Positions 56,383 to 64,000 of a stretch of DNA of 64,000 bases are shown one piece after another. The notes beneath the pieces were generated by a model. That model had not been told where the DNA came from. It did no database searches and was given only the letters and a program-made list of their open reading frames with translations. Source of the stretch: JAJEEA01 sp965243615 (lineage in GTDB: Bacteria; Acidobacteriota; Vicinamibacteria; Vicinamibacterales; UBA8438); assembly GCA_965243615.1 (NCBI GenBank), contig CBDEVO010000003.1, positions 4,836,001 to 4,900,000 of the forward strand, read 5' to 3'. A program made the translations under genes and the position numbers. Position 1 is the first letter of the stretch. Every line of letters begins with the position of its first letter.

Positions 56383-56922
56383 TCACAGGATGATGCTCAA
56401 TGCGCCGTGGTCGGACAGGACCTCGTGGTCGAGAACGGCGCGCTTGCGGCACAGCCGGAGGCGCCCGTCCACCCGGCGGAGGCGCACGTCGCAGCGGCCG
56501 ACGTAGGGCGCGGACTCGCCGGCGCGGAAACGCCAGACGGCCACCGCGGCGGTGGCCTCGATCTCGTCGCCGTCGACGGCCGTCACCATGACGTTGGAGA
56601 CGAAGCGGCGGGTGCGCGACCAGGGGTACTCGCGGTGGGCGTGGCGGCCCTGCAGCCGGACGACCCGGGCCGCCATGCGGTCGCGGTCGTCGTCGATGAA
56701 CACCAGGCCGGACCGCGGGTCGCCCTCGGGCAGGTCGGTCGTGGGCACGACGTAGCGGGCGTCCGGCGTGTACAGGGCCAGCCACGCGTCCAGGTCCCAG
56801 TCGTCCAGCAGCCGCGCCTCGAGATAGAGCAACTGCTCGACCTCGTGCTGCAGCCGCAGCGTATCGGGGTCGGCGGGAAGCCCCGCCGCGAACGGCCGGG
56901 CCGGAGCGGGTGTGGTCGCCAT
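56383..56922 (-). CDS. Aromatic-ring-hydroxylating dioxygenase, beta subunit
   Basis: This 179-residue protein has the cystatin/NTF2-like fold of dioxygenase small subunits: LQHEVEQLLYLEARLLDDWD, LDAWLALYTPDARYVVPTTD, REYPWSRTRRFVSNVMVTAV, AAVAVWRFRAGESAPYVGRC and CRKRAVLDHEVLSDHG. It stabilises the alpha3beta3 hexamer and has no metal site. The gene follows the alpha-subunit gene (ends 57016) by about 90 bases on the same strand, completing a terminal oxygenase. Ferredoxin and reductase genes are not adjacent and must lie elsewhere. Confidence 0.92.
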   Translation of the reverse strand: MATTPAPARPFAAGLPADPDTLRLQHEVEQLLYLEARLLDDWDLDAWLALYTPDARYVVPTTDLPEGDPRSGLVFIDDDRDRMAARVVRLQGRHAHREYPWSRTRRFVSNVMVTAVDGDEIEATAAVAVWRFRAGESAPYVGRCDVRLRRVDGRLRLCRKRAVLDHEVLSDHGALSIIL

Positions 56923-57015
56923 CCTCGGCTGGCTCCTCTCGCCGGCGGGCTCGCCCGCCCATGTCTCTCCCGGCTCCGCTGGGCGCTCAACAGAGCCCGC
57001 CGGAGACCGGCCGTT

Positions 57016-58365
57016 CTACGGCGCAGACTCCCGCTCGGCGGCCGCGGTCAGTTCGGGGGACGGGGCCGCCTCCGGGACCGCGCCGGGCGGCAGTCCCCGT
57101 TCGTACCGCTCGACGTGCGGTGTCCCGGCGATGAGCGACTGCCAGCGCCGCCAGAAGCAGCGCATCTGCAGCTCGTCGTTGCCCCGCGGCTCGCGGTGCA
57201 GCCCCCGGGAGAGATCCGACCATTCGACGCCGCCGGAGCGGAACCCCTGCTGGCAAGACTCGACGGCTTCGACGTCGTCCGGCGTCGCGAATCCGCCCGG
57301 CCCCAGGAAGGTCAGGAAGGAATCGAGGCGGCGGCGCAGCCTGGCGCCGGCTTCCCCGGCGGGGACGAGCTGCCACGCCGTCACGTCCATGCCGGCGGGA
57401 CCGGTGGGCTGGAACACCCGGATGGTGACGGCCATGATGTCGTTGACGATCAGGTTGGGGAATATCAGCAGGTTGCGGGTCTTCTCGCACATCCGCAGGG
57501 CCTTGTTGAGACCGTGGCGGGCGATCAACTCGTTCTTGATGCCCTGCATCTCGCCGCGGGCCTCCTCACCGTAGCTGGGATGCCACATGGCGATGGGCCG
57601 CCCGTACCCGGCGTCGTTCTCCATGACCCCGTGCCCGTTGCCGAGAGAGCGGCCGAACCCCCGGCGGTCGCCGGCAGCCGGCGCTTCCTTCCCGGCGGCG
57701 CCGGCCATGTAGTCGAAGAAGCTCCGGTGGGTGAAGGGGGTGTGATAGGCGTCGACGCTGTTCTCGGCGAGCAGCTTCCAGTTCGCCTTGATGCTGTAGC
57801 GGTTGGAGCCGGGTATGACCCGCATCCCGCCCGGGTCCTGGTCGGCGACCAGGTCGAGGTACTCGGCGGCCCCGGCCAGGTACTCGCGCAGAGGTTCGGT
57901 CTCGCGGTCGAAGCAGACGAAGATGAAGCCCCGGAAGCTGTCGAAGCGCGGCGAGCGCAGCCCCATCTCGCCGCGGTCGAACTCGGGGCCGTACCCGTCG
58001 ATGTCGGGCACGCCGACGAGCGCCCCCGACGTGTCGAACGTCCAGGCGTGGTAGAAGCACCGGAACGCCTCGGCGTTGCCTCGGTCGGTCCGGCAGACGA
58101 GGGCGCCCCGATGGGGGCACGTGTTGTGGAACACCGCGAGCTCGCCGTTCCGGGTGCGGGCGAAGAACAGCGGCCGTTCCGCGACCACCCGCCGGGCGAA
58201 GTCGCCGGGGTTCGGCACCTCCGACTCGTGTCCCAGGTAGAGCCAGCAGCGGTCGAAGATGCGCTGCCGCTCCAGCTCGTGGACGGCAGGCGACACCATG
58301 GCGGAACGATGCACCCTGAACCTGCCCAGGTCGGGGCGGTCGTGAACCAGGCTGCCGACGTCCAT
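57016..58365 (-). CDS. Rieske aromatic-ring-hydroxylating dioxygenase, alpha subunit
   Basis: This 449-residue protein carries a Rieske [2Fe-2S] site of CPHRGALVC (about residue 85) and CFYHAWTFD (about residue 105). The mononuclear iron site is in LLAENSVDAYHTPFTHRSFF (His, His near 212-217), with a distal Asp expected in the C-terminal half. It binds and dihydroxylates or demethylates an aromatic acid in the cytoplasm, using electrons from a reductase chain not encoded nearby. The start at 58365 is divergent from the YciI/transporter operon at 58646. Transporters for anions next door suggest uptake of the substrate, by inference. Confidence 0.93.
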   Translation of the reverse strand: MDVGSLVHDRPDLGRFRVHRSAMVSPAVHELERQRIFDRCWLYLGHESEVPNPGDFARRVVAERPLFFARTRNGELAVFHNTCPHRGALVCRTDRGNAEAFRCFYHAWTFDTSGALVGVPDIDGYGPEFDRGEMGLRSPRFDSFRGFIFVCFDRETEPLREYLAGAAEYLDLVADQDPGGMRVIPGSNRYSIKANWKLLAENSVDAYHTPFTHRSFFDYMAGAAGKEAPAAGDRRGFGRSLGNGHGVMENDAGYGRPIAMWHPSYGEEARGEMQGIKNELIARHGLNKALRMCEKTRNLLIFPNLIVNDIMAVTIRVFQPTGPAGMDVTAWQLVPAGEAGARLRRRLDSFLTFLGPGGFATPDDVEAVESCQQGFRSGGVEWSDLSRGLHREPRGNDELQMRCFWRRWQSLIAGTPHVERYERGLPPGAVPEAAPSPELTAAAERESAP

Positions 58366-58645
58366 GGTGTCCCTTCCCTCTACACGCCCCGGCGCGCGGT
58401 GTCGAGATCGGTCCGGGGCAGGAATGGCCCTCCGTCGGGAACTCGACTCCGATCCTAGCGCAGGGGGAGCCTGCTCGGCCGTCGTCTCGACGGAATCGCC
58501 CCGCTACCCCTCCGACTGCCTGGTCTGGCTAGTGGTAGTAGAATCCAGCGCGATGCGGAGGTCAGGCCCGCCCCGCCGGGCGAGACCCCCTGCAGTCGGG
58601 GGCCCTGCATGTGGCAGCCCCCAAAAACGAACAGGAGAATACTGC

Positions 58646-58945
58646 ATGTACTTCATCGTCCGCGCGATATACACGGAGGACACGGGACGGGTGAGCGAGC
58701 GTCCGGCGGACGCGTTTACCGCGTACCTTCACGATACCGCCCGTCATCCCGATGTGACCGTTCATCATGGAGGACCCACGCTCGGCGACGATGGAGAGAC
58801 CGCCGACGGCCTGGTCCTTGTGGTCGAGGCTCCCTCGCCCGGCGCGGTCCGGGCATTCGTCGCCGGCAGCCCCTATGCCGCGGCGGGTCTCCTGGCGGAA
58901 ACCCGCGTGCGGCAGTGGAACTGGCTGACGGGGCGCCCCGGCTAG
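58646..58945 (+). CDS. YciI-family protein
   Basis: The protein is 99 residues from the ATG at 58646, with CAGGAG upstream. MYFIVRAIYTEDTGRVSERP, HLDT-like YLHDTARHPDVTVHHGGPTL, LVLVVEAPSPGAVRAFVAGS and the final VRQWNWLTGRP match the YCII ferredoxin-like fold with its His/Asp pair. Members are small dimeric enzymes or binding proteins, some of them dehydrochlorinase-like, associated with aromatic catabolism. It starts a plus-strand run with two transporters and diverges from the Rieske dioxygenase genes. The 280 bases upstream hold the divergent promoters. Confidence 0.85.
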   Translation: MYFIVRAIYTEDTGRVSERPADAFTAYLHDTARHPDVTVHHGGPTLGDDGETADGLVLVVEAPSPGAVRAFVAGSPYAAAGLLAETRVRQWNWLTGRPG

Positions 58946-58955
58946 GTCCCTTGCC

Positions 58956-60716
58956 GTGAGCGCCGGCGAGGCCAGGCATGGCCCGGCCGTTCGCTACGAG
59001 CCCGACGAGAATCCGCCGGCCGGCATCACCCTCGGCTGCGGCGTGCAGCTCGTCGTGCTCGGTCTCGCCAGCATCGTCCTCATTCCGACGATCGTGATCC
59101 GGGCGGCCGGCGGGACCGACGCGTACCTGTCGTGGGCGGTGTGCTGCGCGGTTGCGGTCAGCGGGGTCAGCACAGCGCTGCAGGCGGCGAGGCTCGGCCG
59201 GGTCGGCGCGGGATACGTGCTGACGATGGGTCCCGCCGGGGCCTTCATCGGCGTCTCGGTCGGCGCCCTCTCGGCGGGCGGTCCCGCCCTGCTCGCCACC
59301 CTCGTCATCGCGTCGTCGCTGGTCCCCATCGTCATCTCCCTGCGCCTCGCCCTGTTCAGGCGGCTGCTGACCCCGACCATCGTCGGCACCGTGAACATGC
59401 TGGTGCCGGCCACGGTGCTGCCGGTCGTCTTCGGCCGCCTGACCGAGGGACCGGCCGGCGCGGCGGCGCTGAGCGCGCCCATCACCGCGGTGACGACGAT
59501 CGCCGTCATCAGCGCCATCTCCCTGAAGGGGGGCGCGACGCTGCGCTTGTGGGCTCCCCTCGTGGGGGTCGTCGCCGGGTCGGCGGTCGCCGGACTGCTG
59601 GGCCTCTACGATCCCGGCCGCGTGGCCGGGGCGCCGTGGATCGGCCTGCCGCCGGCCGCCTGGCCGGGCATCGAGCTCGACCCGGGGCCGGCGTTCGCGG
59701 CGCTGCTGCCCGCCTTCGTGTTCGTGGCCGTCATCGGCGCCATCCAGACCATCACCGGGGCCGTCGCCGTCCAGCGGGTATCGTGGCGGCGGCCGCGGGC
59801 GGTGGACTACCGGGCGGTGGAGGGGGCGGTGGCCGCCGACGGCGTCGGCAAGCTGCTGTCCGGCTTCGCCGGCATCATGCCCACCCAGACCATCGGGGTC
59901 AGCGTCCCCACCGTCCAGCTCACGGGGGTCGCGGCCCGCGCGGCGGGCGTCGCGGCCGGGGGCCTGCTGATCGCGCTGGCGTTCCTGCCCAAGCTGGTCG
60001 CCATCGTCCTCGCCATACCCAGCCCGGTCGCCGTGGCCTATCTGACGGTGGTGCTGGCCATGAGCTTCGTGCGCGGCATGACGGAGGTCGTGCAGGGCGG
60101 CATCGACCACCGCCAGGGACTCATCGCGGGCGTCGCGTTCTGGGTCGGCGTCGGCTGCCAGAACGGCCTGATATTCCCCGATCTGCTGGCCGATCTCGCG
60201 GGCGGCCTGCTGCAGAACGGCATCACCGCGGGCGGCCTCACGGCCATCTTCATGACCCTGTTCATCGAGCTGACGGCGCCCCGCCGCCATCGCATCGAGG
60301 CGGCCCTCGACCTCGACGCGCTGCCGACGCTCAGGGACTTTCTCGGGAAGTTCGCGGCCCGCAGCGGCTGGGGCGAGAAAATGGTCCACCGGCTGGACGC
60401 GGCGAGCGAGGAGACGCTGCTGACCCTCGTCGGGCAGGACGAGGGCCGGGAGAAGCGCGACCGGCGCCGCCTGCTGCTGCAGGCCCGCAAGGAGGCGGGC
60501 GGCGCCGTCCTCGAGTTCATCGCCGCTGCCGGCGAGGAGAACCTGCAGGACCGGATGGGGCTGCTGGCCGACCGGCCCGACGACGTGCTCATGGAGCGGG
60601 AGGTCTCGCTGCGCCTGCTGCGCCACATCGCGTCCTCCGTCCGCCACCAGCAGTTCCACGACTCGGACATCGTGACCGTCCGCGTGGAAGTCCCGGAGAC
60701 CGACCGTGGACGCTGA
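58956..60716 (+). CDS. NCS2 (SLC23) nucleobase/ascorbate-type transporter with extra C-terminal domain
   Basis: This 586-residue protein starts with a GTG ten bases after the YciI stop. About 12-14 membrane segments cover residues 20-440, with NCS2 motifs such as GYVLTMGPAGAFIGVS, the QTIGVS-type element in GIMPTQTIGVSVPTVQLTGV, and VLAMSFVRGM. A cytoplasmic extension (~450-586: LDLDALPTLRDFLGKFAARS, HRLDAASEETLLTLVGQDEG, LLRHIASSVRHQQFHDSDIV) is absent from simple permeases and resembles anti-sigma/HATPase-type modules in layout. The substrate is probably a xanthine, uracil or related anion. The stop overlaps the next transporter gene by 11 bases. Confidence 0.87.
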   Translation: MSAGEARHGPAVRYEPDENPPAGITLGCGVQLVVLGLASIVLIPTIVIRAAGGTDAYLSWAVCCAVAVSGVSTALQAARLGRVGAGYVLTMGPAGAFIGVSVGALSAGGPALLATLVIASSLVPIVISLRLALFRRLLTPTIVGTVNMLVPATVLPVVFGRLTEGPAGAAALSAPITAVTTIAVISAISLKGGATLRLWAPLVGVVAGSAVAGLLGLYDPGRVAGAPWIGLPPAAWPGIELDPGPAFAALLPAFVFVAVIGAIQTITGAVAVQRVSWRRPRAVDYRAVEGAVAADGVGKLLSGFAGIMPTQTIGVSVPTVQLTGVAARAAGVAAGGLLIALAFLPKLVAIVLAIPSPVAVAYLTVVLAMSFVRGMTEVVQGGIDHRQGLIAGVAFWVGVGCQNGLIFPDLLADLAGGLLQNGITAGGLTAIFMTLFIELTAPRRHRIEAALDLDALPTLRDFLGKFAARSGWGEKMVHRLDAASEETLLTLVGQDEGREKRDRRRLLLQARKEAGGAVLEFIAAAGEENLQDRMGLLADRPDDVLMEREVSLRLLRHIASSVRHQQFHDSDIVTVRVEVPETDRGR

Positions 60717-62139
60717 TGCCGCCCCGTCCGGCCGCCGGGCGTTCCTGCTGCGCCTCCTGTCGGGGCCGGCCGCGTTCGCCGCCGTCCGCGCCGCGCCGCT
60801 GACCGGCCTCGCGCCCGAGGCGCACTTCGTCCTCGCCGCCTACGCCTGGATCGTCGCGTGGTGGGTGGCCACGCCTGTGCCCTGGACGGTCACCAGCTTC
60901 CTGCCGTTCGTGCTCCTGCCCCTCGGCGCGGCGATGCCCGTCGCCGAGGTCGCCGCCAGCTACGGCCACACCATCCTGCCCTACCTGATGGGCGTCATGC
61001 TCTTCGGGCACGCGTTCCGAAAGCACGGCCTCGCCCGGCGCATCGCCCTCGCCGCCCTGTGCCTGCCGGGGGTGGCGCGTTCCGGCGGCGGCCTCCTGCT
61101 CGCCATCATGACCGTGTCCGCGTTGATGTCCGCGGTGGTCAGCGACCTCGCGGTCATCGTGATGACGACGCCGATCGCGCTGTCGATAGCCCGCTCGGTG
61201 GCGCCCGGCGCGGCGCGCATGGCGGCGGCGGCGAGCCTCGCCGTCCTCTACGGCGCCACCGCGGGGGGGATGGCGACGCCCGCGGGCATCGTCTACAACC
61301 CGCTGACCCTCGCGCTGATGGAAAGGCTGACGGACTACAGCGTCACCTTCGCGCAGTGGACGTCGACCGGCGTCTTCCTGACCGCGGCCAACCTCCCGTT
61401 GTGCTGGCTGGTGCTGAAGCTCATGCTGCCGCCGGAGGTGCGGGCCGTCTCCGACGGCGCCCGCTTTCGCGGGGAGCTGGCGCGGCTGGGGCCGATGAGC
61501 AGGGGCGAGAAGAACGTCCTGCTCGTCCTCATCGTGATGCTCGTGCTGTGGAACCTGCCCACGTTCGTCACCATCGGGTTCCTCGACTTCTGGTACGTGC
61601 CCCCGGTGGCCATGGTGCTGCTCTTCGCGCTGCCGGTGGACGCGAAGCGCGGCGAGGCCACCCTGGGGGCCGGGGACATCCAGGCGGGCGTCCAATGGAA
61701 CGTGCTGTTCCTGGTGTTCGGCGGGATGGCCCTGGCCGACATGCTGGCCGGAACCGGCGTGACCGACTGGATCGCCGCCCTGCTCACGGGCAGCGTCACG
61801 GCGGGGGCGCTGCCGTGGCTGGCGGGCCTGGTCACGCCGCTCCTGACGCAGTTCGCCAACGGGCCGTCCGCGTCGGTGATGGTGTCCACGACGCTCTTTC
61901 CGCTCGCCGACGCCCTCGGCTACAACGCCGCGATTCTCGCCCGCATCATCCCGGGCACCGCCGACGCGGTCACGCTGCCCTGGGCCAGCGCGGCGGTGGC
62001 GGCGACGTTCTCGTTCGGCGCGGTCGGACTCGGGACGATGTTCAGGCTCGGCGTCGTGGTCACCGTCCTGTCGTCGATCGTCGTCGTGGTTCTGAGCAGG
62101 GTCCTGGTCCCGGCCCTGCAGGCGTTCACCCTGCCGTGA
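60706..62139 (+). CDS. SLC13/DASS-family anion symporter
   Basis: The protein is 477 residues from a GTG that overlaps the NCS2 stop. Twelve or so hydrophobic segments and the divalent-anion:sodium symporter motifs are visible: VTSFLPFVLLPLGAAMPVAE, SALMSAVVSDLAVIVMTTPI (SNT-like region), ATAGGMATPAGIVYNPLTLA, NVLFLVFGGMALADML and NGPSASVMVSTTLFPLADAL (second repeat). It probably imports dicarboxylates, sulfate or aromatic acids. Translational coupling with the NCS2 gene and proximity to the Rieske dioxygenase suggest a shared catabolic regulon, but this is inference. Confidence 0.88.
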   Translation: MDADAAPSGRRAFLLRLLSGPAAFAAVRAAPLTGLAPEAHFVLAAYAWIVAWWVATPVPWTVTSFLPFVLLPLGAAMPVAEVAASYGHTILPYLMGVMLFGHAFRKHGLARRIALAALCLPGVARSGGGLLLAIMTVSALMSAVVSDLAVIVMTTPIALSIARSVAPGAARMAAAASLAVLYGATAGGMATPAGIVYNPLTLALMERLTDYSVTFAQWTSTGVFLTAANLPLCWLVLKLMLPPEVRAVSDGARFRGELARLGPMSRGEKNVLLVLIVMLVLWNLPTFVTIGFLDFWYVPPVAMVLLFALPVDAKRGEATLGAGDIQAGVQWNVLFLVFGGMALADMLAGTGVTDWIAALLTGSVTAGALPWLAGLVTPLLTQFANGPSASVMVSTTLFPLADALGYNAAILARIIPGTADAVTLPWASAAVAATFSFGAVGLGTMFRLGVVVTVLSSIVVVVLSRVLVPALQAFTLP

Positions 62140-62236
62140 TCCGCTCCGACACCTTTTCCAATCTTCCGAAGCTCATGGCCATTGGCCGCGGCCGACCGAA
62201 GTGGCAGCTCACCGTCGTGGTATGCTGCTCCGGCAC

Positions 62237-62947
62237 ATGAAGACAATATCGACCACAGGCGCGGCAGAGCGCTGCGACGAGCTACTTGAGGTGCTGCCGG
62301 GCTGGAGCGACCACCTCGAAGCATGCCGCGACTTCTATCGCGCTACGGGCAACCACAGGGAACGGGAGAACAACCTCGACGCGGTCCTGCGGGCGGCAGG
62401 AACGGATACGCTGCCCCGGGGCCCAGAGAGCCCGGACGGCACAAGCCGGAGAAGGAAACTGAAAGGCAAACACGAGATCGTGTTGCCGGGCGTATCGGCA
62501 CCCGTTTCAGCGCCCGCGTGGCTGCACTTTGAGGCGACCACATTCCCGCCCAGTTACAGTCTCGTCGAAGTGACCATGCCTGACCGCGCAATCCGAAGCG
62601 TTGAGATCGCAGGAACCTGGGTCCGGCCGACCGGACCACCCATTGCGACCGTAGGGTGCTTCGGCGATCCGGCGAAGGTGGACGAGTGGATCCAGAAACA
62701 GAGGGGGCAACACGCGACGGCGAAGTCAGCGGCTGACGTATGGGAGTACTACCGGTCATGCGCAATCGAAGCCGGCCCAACCGCCGAACGCGCGGTGCGA
62801 CCGCCGGCCCGCGGCCGGGTTCCGGCCCGCAATCGCCGGGCGACCGGCCTTGAAGCGCTCGAGGAATCGACAACGGCAGTCGACGCCGGTGACGCCAAGA
62901 CGCAAGCGCCGGACGACTCTGACGGCGGCGGCGGCGACACCGAATGA
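62237..62947 (+). CDS. Hypothetical protein
   Basis: The protein is ~236 residues from the ATG at 62237; ATGs at 62222 and 62201 are in frame and none has a strong ribosome site. The N-terminal half is helical (ERCDELLEVLPGWSDHLEAC, RDFYRATGNHRERENNLDAV). The middle reads like a beta-rich domain (WLHFEATTFPPSYSLVEVTM, RSVEIAGTWVRPTGPPIATV). The C-terminus is Pro/Arg/Asp-rich and probably disordered. I do not recognise the family. Codon use is less GC-biased at the 5' end than in neighbours, which hints at transfer. It precedes the PIN-domain module on the opposite strand. Confidence 0.55.
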   Translation: MKTISTTGAAERCDELLEVLPGWSDHLEACRDFYRATGNHRERENNLDAVLRAAGTDTLPRGPESPDGTSRRRKLKGKHEIVLPGVSAPVSAPAWLHFEATTFPPSYSLVEVTMPDRAIRSVEIAGTWVRPTGPPIATVGCFGDPAKVDEWIQKQRGQHATAKSAADVWEYYRSCAIEAGPTAERAVRPPARGRVPARNRRATGLEALEESTTAVDAGDAKTQAPDDSDGGGGDTE

Positions 62948-63074
62948 GCGCGCACCCGGGGCTCCGTTCGCCGCCGCCCCGCCTGTTCCGGGCCAGCCTC
63001 CGCTGACGGTCCGAAGCACGCCGCGACGCCCACTCCGGCCGCCGCGACCCGGCTTCCGCGCCATCCGCCCCCGC

Positions 63075-63287
63075 TCATCGATTCGGTTCCATCTGTGTCG
63101 AGGTCTCGGGACTTCTGTCGCCGGTCGTACGGCGCGCCGGAAGGCGCACGTATTCGCGCCCGGAGGCCTCCTGTCTGGCTCGAATGTCCCTGAACATCGC
63201 CTCCACGTCATAGTCGAATCGGGCGGCGTACGCCTCTCGAATAGCCCGCAGCTCAGCGATGATCGGGTCCGTCTGCCCGGTCTCCAT
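63075..63287 (-). CDS. Small partner (antitoxin-like) of the PIN-domain gene
   Basis: The protein is 70 residues from the ATG at 63287, with GGAGGAGCACGACC upstream, an excellent ribosome site. TDPIIAELRAIREAYAARFD, YDVEAMFRDIRARQEASGRE and YVRLPARR have the helix-then-charged-tail form of small antitoxins that follow PIN genes. It overlaps the 3' end of the PIN gene by 35 bases. The order here is toxin first, then this gene, a known arrangement for a subset of PIN modules. No DNA-binding domain is recognised. Confidence 0.6.
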   Translation of the reverse strand: METGQTDPIIAELRAIREAYAARFDYDVEAMFRDIRARQEASGREYVRLPARRTTGDRSPETSTQMEPNR

Positions 63288-63767
63288 GGTCGTGCTCCTC
63301 CATGAGTTCATTAGGCGTGCAAATGACCGGCGGCTCGTACCCGGCCTTGCGGCATGCTCGCTCGATCCGCGACCGCGCGGAGGCACCCGCGATGTGACGG
63401 AGATTCCACGTCAGCAGGTAGTCGACCCTGTTCGTCGCAGCGACACTGACGTGCGTCGCATCAGCCGTCGCCTCGCGGGGGAACGCTCCGAGGCCCAGCA
63501 GCCGCTGCGTCAGCGCTGCGGCGTCCTCGGTAGTATCGAGGCGCGTGACCATCTCCAACGCCGTCAAGCGGGCGCTGGCGGCGTCCGCGTCACCCTCCGC
63601 GGCTTCTGTCAGCACGAGCTCGGAAGCCACGAGAACAAACCGCTCGGGCGCATCGCGCCACCATTCCCGCGTCATGGCTGTTGCGCCGCAATGATGAGAT
63701 CGCGCGACGTGCGCGCTGTGAGGTAGCTCACGACGGAGGTCTCCACGTAGACGCTGGGCTTCGTCAT
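63253..63767 (-). pseudogene. PIN-domain (VapC-like) gene with a one-base frameshift
   Basis: From an ATG at 63767 the frame encodes TKPSVYVETSVVSYLTARTS then RDLIIAAQQ and stops. The PIN fold continues in another frame from 63675 (MTREWWRDAPERFVLVASEL, VLTEAAEGDADAASARLTAL, ATADATHVSVAATNRVDYLL, TWNLRHIAGA). Adding one base near 63680 (CAACAGCCATG) restores one ~170-residue PIN protein with its acidic residues (first strand VETS, Glu of SELVLTE, Asp of DATHV and of NRVDYLLTWN). The literal 140-residue frame lacks the first catalytic strand and is probably inactive. Assembly error is an alternative. Confidence 0.65.
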
Positions 63768-64000
63768 AATGACCGGAGGTCGGCCGTTCGTAGCGCCCCG
63801 AGGCTTGGTCCGTGTGCCGCGGTCACTGCCCCTCCCGCCGGTCCGCGACGGGCCCGAGCCCCGATTGATCGTACTGCATCTCGCTCAGTGAGCAACCAGC
63901 GTGCTCCGGCGGCGTTCGACGAGTGTCGGCCGCAGCGCCGGAGTCGAGGGGCCACCGCTGCGCCCCCCGCGATCCCGACCCCTCATCCTCGAGCGCGGCC

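Overview
The window is about 64 kb of GC-rich bacterial chromosome with Gram-negative features: signal peptides, a lipoprotein, periplasmic quinoproteins and c-type cytochromes, and a giant outer-membrane protein ending in a C-terminal aromatic residue. The many exported alpha/beta hydrolase-domain proteins, a DUF6152 protein, PQQ dehydrogenases, and five members of one secreted family with the signature GDSRGRWEGDTLVV are typical of Acidobacteriota (Vicinamibacteria-like) genomes. That assignment is inference from gene content; there is no rRNA or other marker gene here. I recognised no tRNA, rRNA or CRISPR array.

Layout. 1-4.3 kb: end of an exported hydrolase, two secreted unknowns and a guanine deaminase. 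4.3-9.7 kb (minus strand): a run of secreted proteins, one fused to a cytochrome c domain, ending with a PQQ dehydrogenase. 10-14.3 kb: a Phd/VapC toxin-antitoxin pair translationally coupled to two ABC exporter half-transporters. 14.3-15.9 kb: a PLP aminotransferase and a remnant of a cyclase-family hydrolase. 15.9-16.7 kb: a HicA/HicB-like pair. 17-21 kb: a membrane protein, a VOC protein, a cytochrome c, another secreted-family member and an NHL-type propeller. 21.2-24.7 kb: a GNAT protein, a group II intron with its reverse transcriptase, and an APH-like kinase.

24.7-47.5 kb is an accessory region full of broken genes. It contains a HEPN-like protein with a zinc-ribbon N-terminus and a ~2058-residue surface autotransporter-like protein whose start is followed by about 20 GCTG tetranucleotide repeats, a likely phase-variation switch. 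It also contains a GAF/PAS histidine kinase plus REC/winged-helix regulator present twice: one nearly intact copy and one truncated copy that abuts a recombinase-tail fragment. Two Apea-type HEPN proteins follow, one split by an in-frame TAG, then a small integrase-bearing element with strong hairpins.

47.6-64 kb returns to metabolism: a second PQQ dehydrogenase, an FKBP isomerase, a methyltransferase, divergent XRE and S24-type repressors around a palindromic operator, and an HMGL-like aldolase. These are followed by another hydrolase plus secreted-family pair, a Rieske ring-hydroxylating dioxygenase (alpha and beta), a YciI protein, NCS2 and SLC13 transporters, and a PIN-domain gene with a partner.

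How it fits together. The recurrent theme is a periplasmic oxidative and hydrolytic apparatus (quinoproteins, cytochromes, exported hydrolases and the uncharacterised secreted family), with ring hydroxylation and organic-anion/nucleobase uptake at the right end. The centre is a hotspot for HEPN/toxin genes, mobile elements, duplication and decay. Several frameshifts occur, so assembly indels are an alternative explanation for some broken genes.
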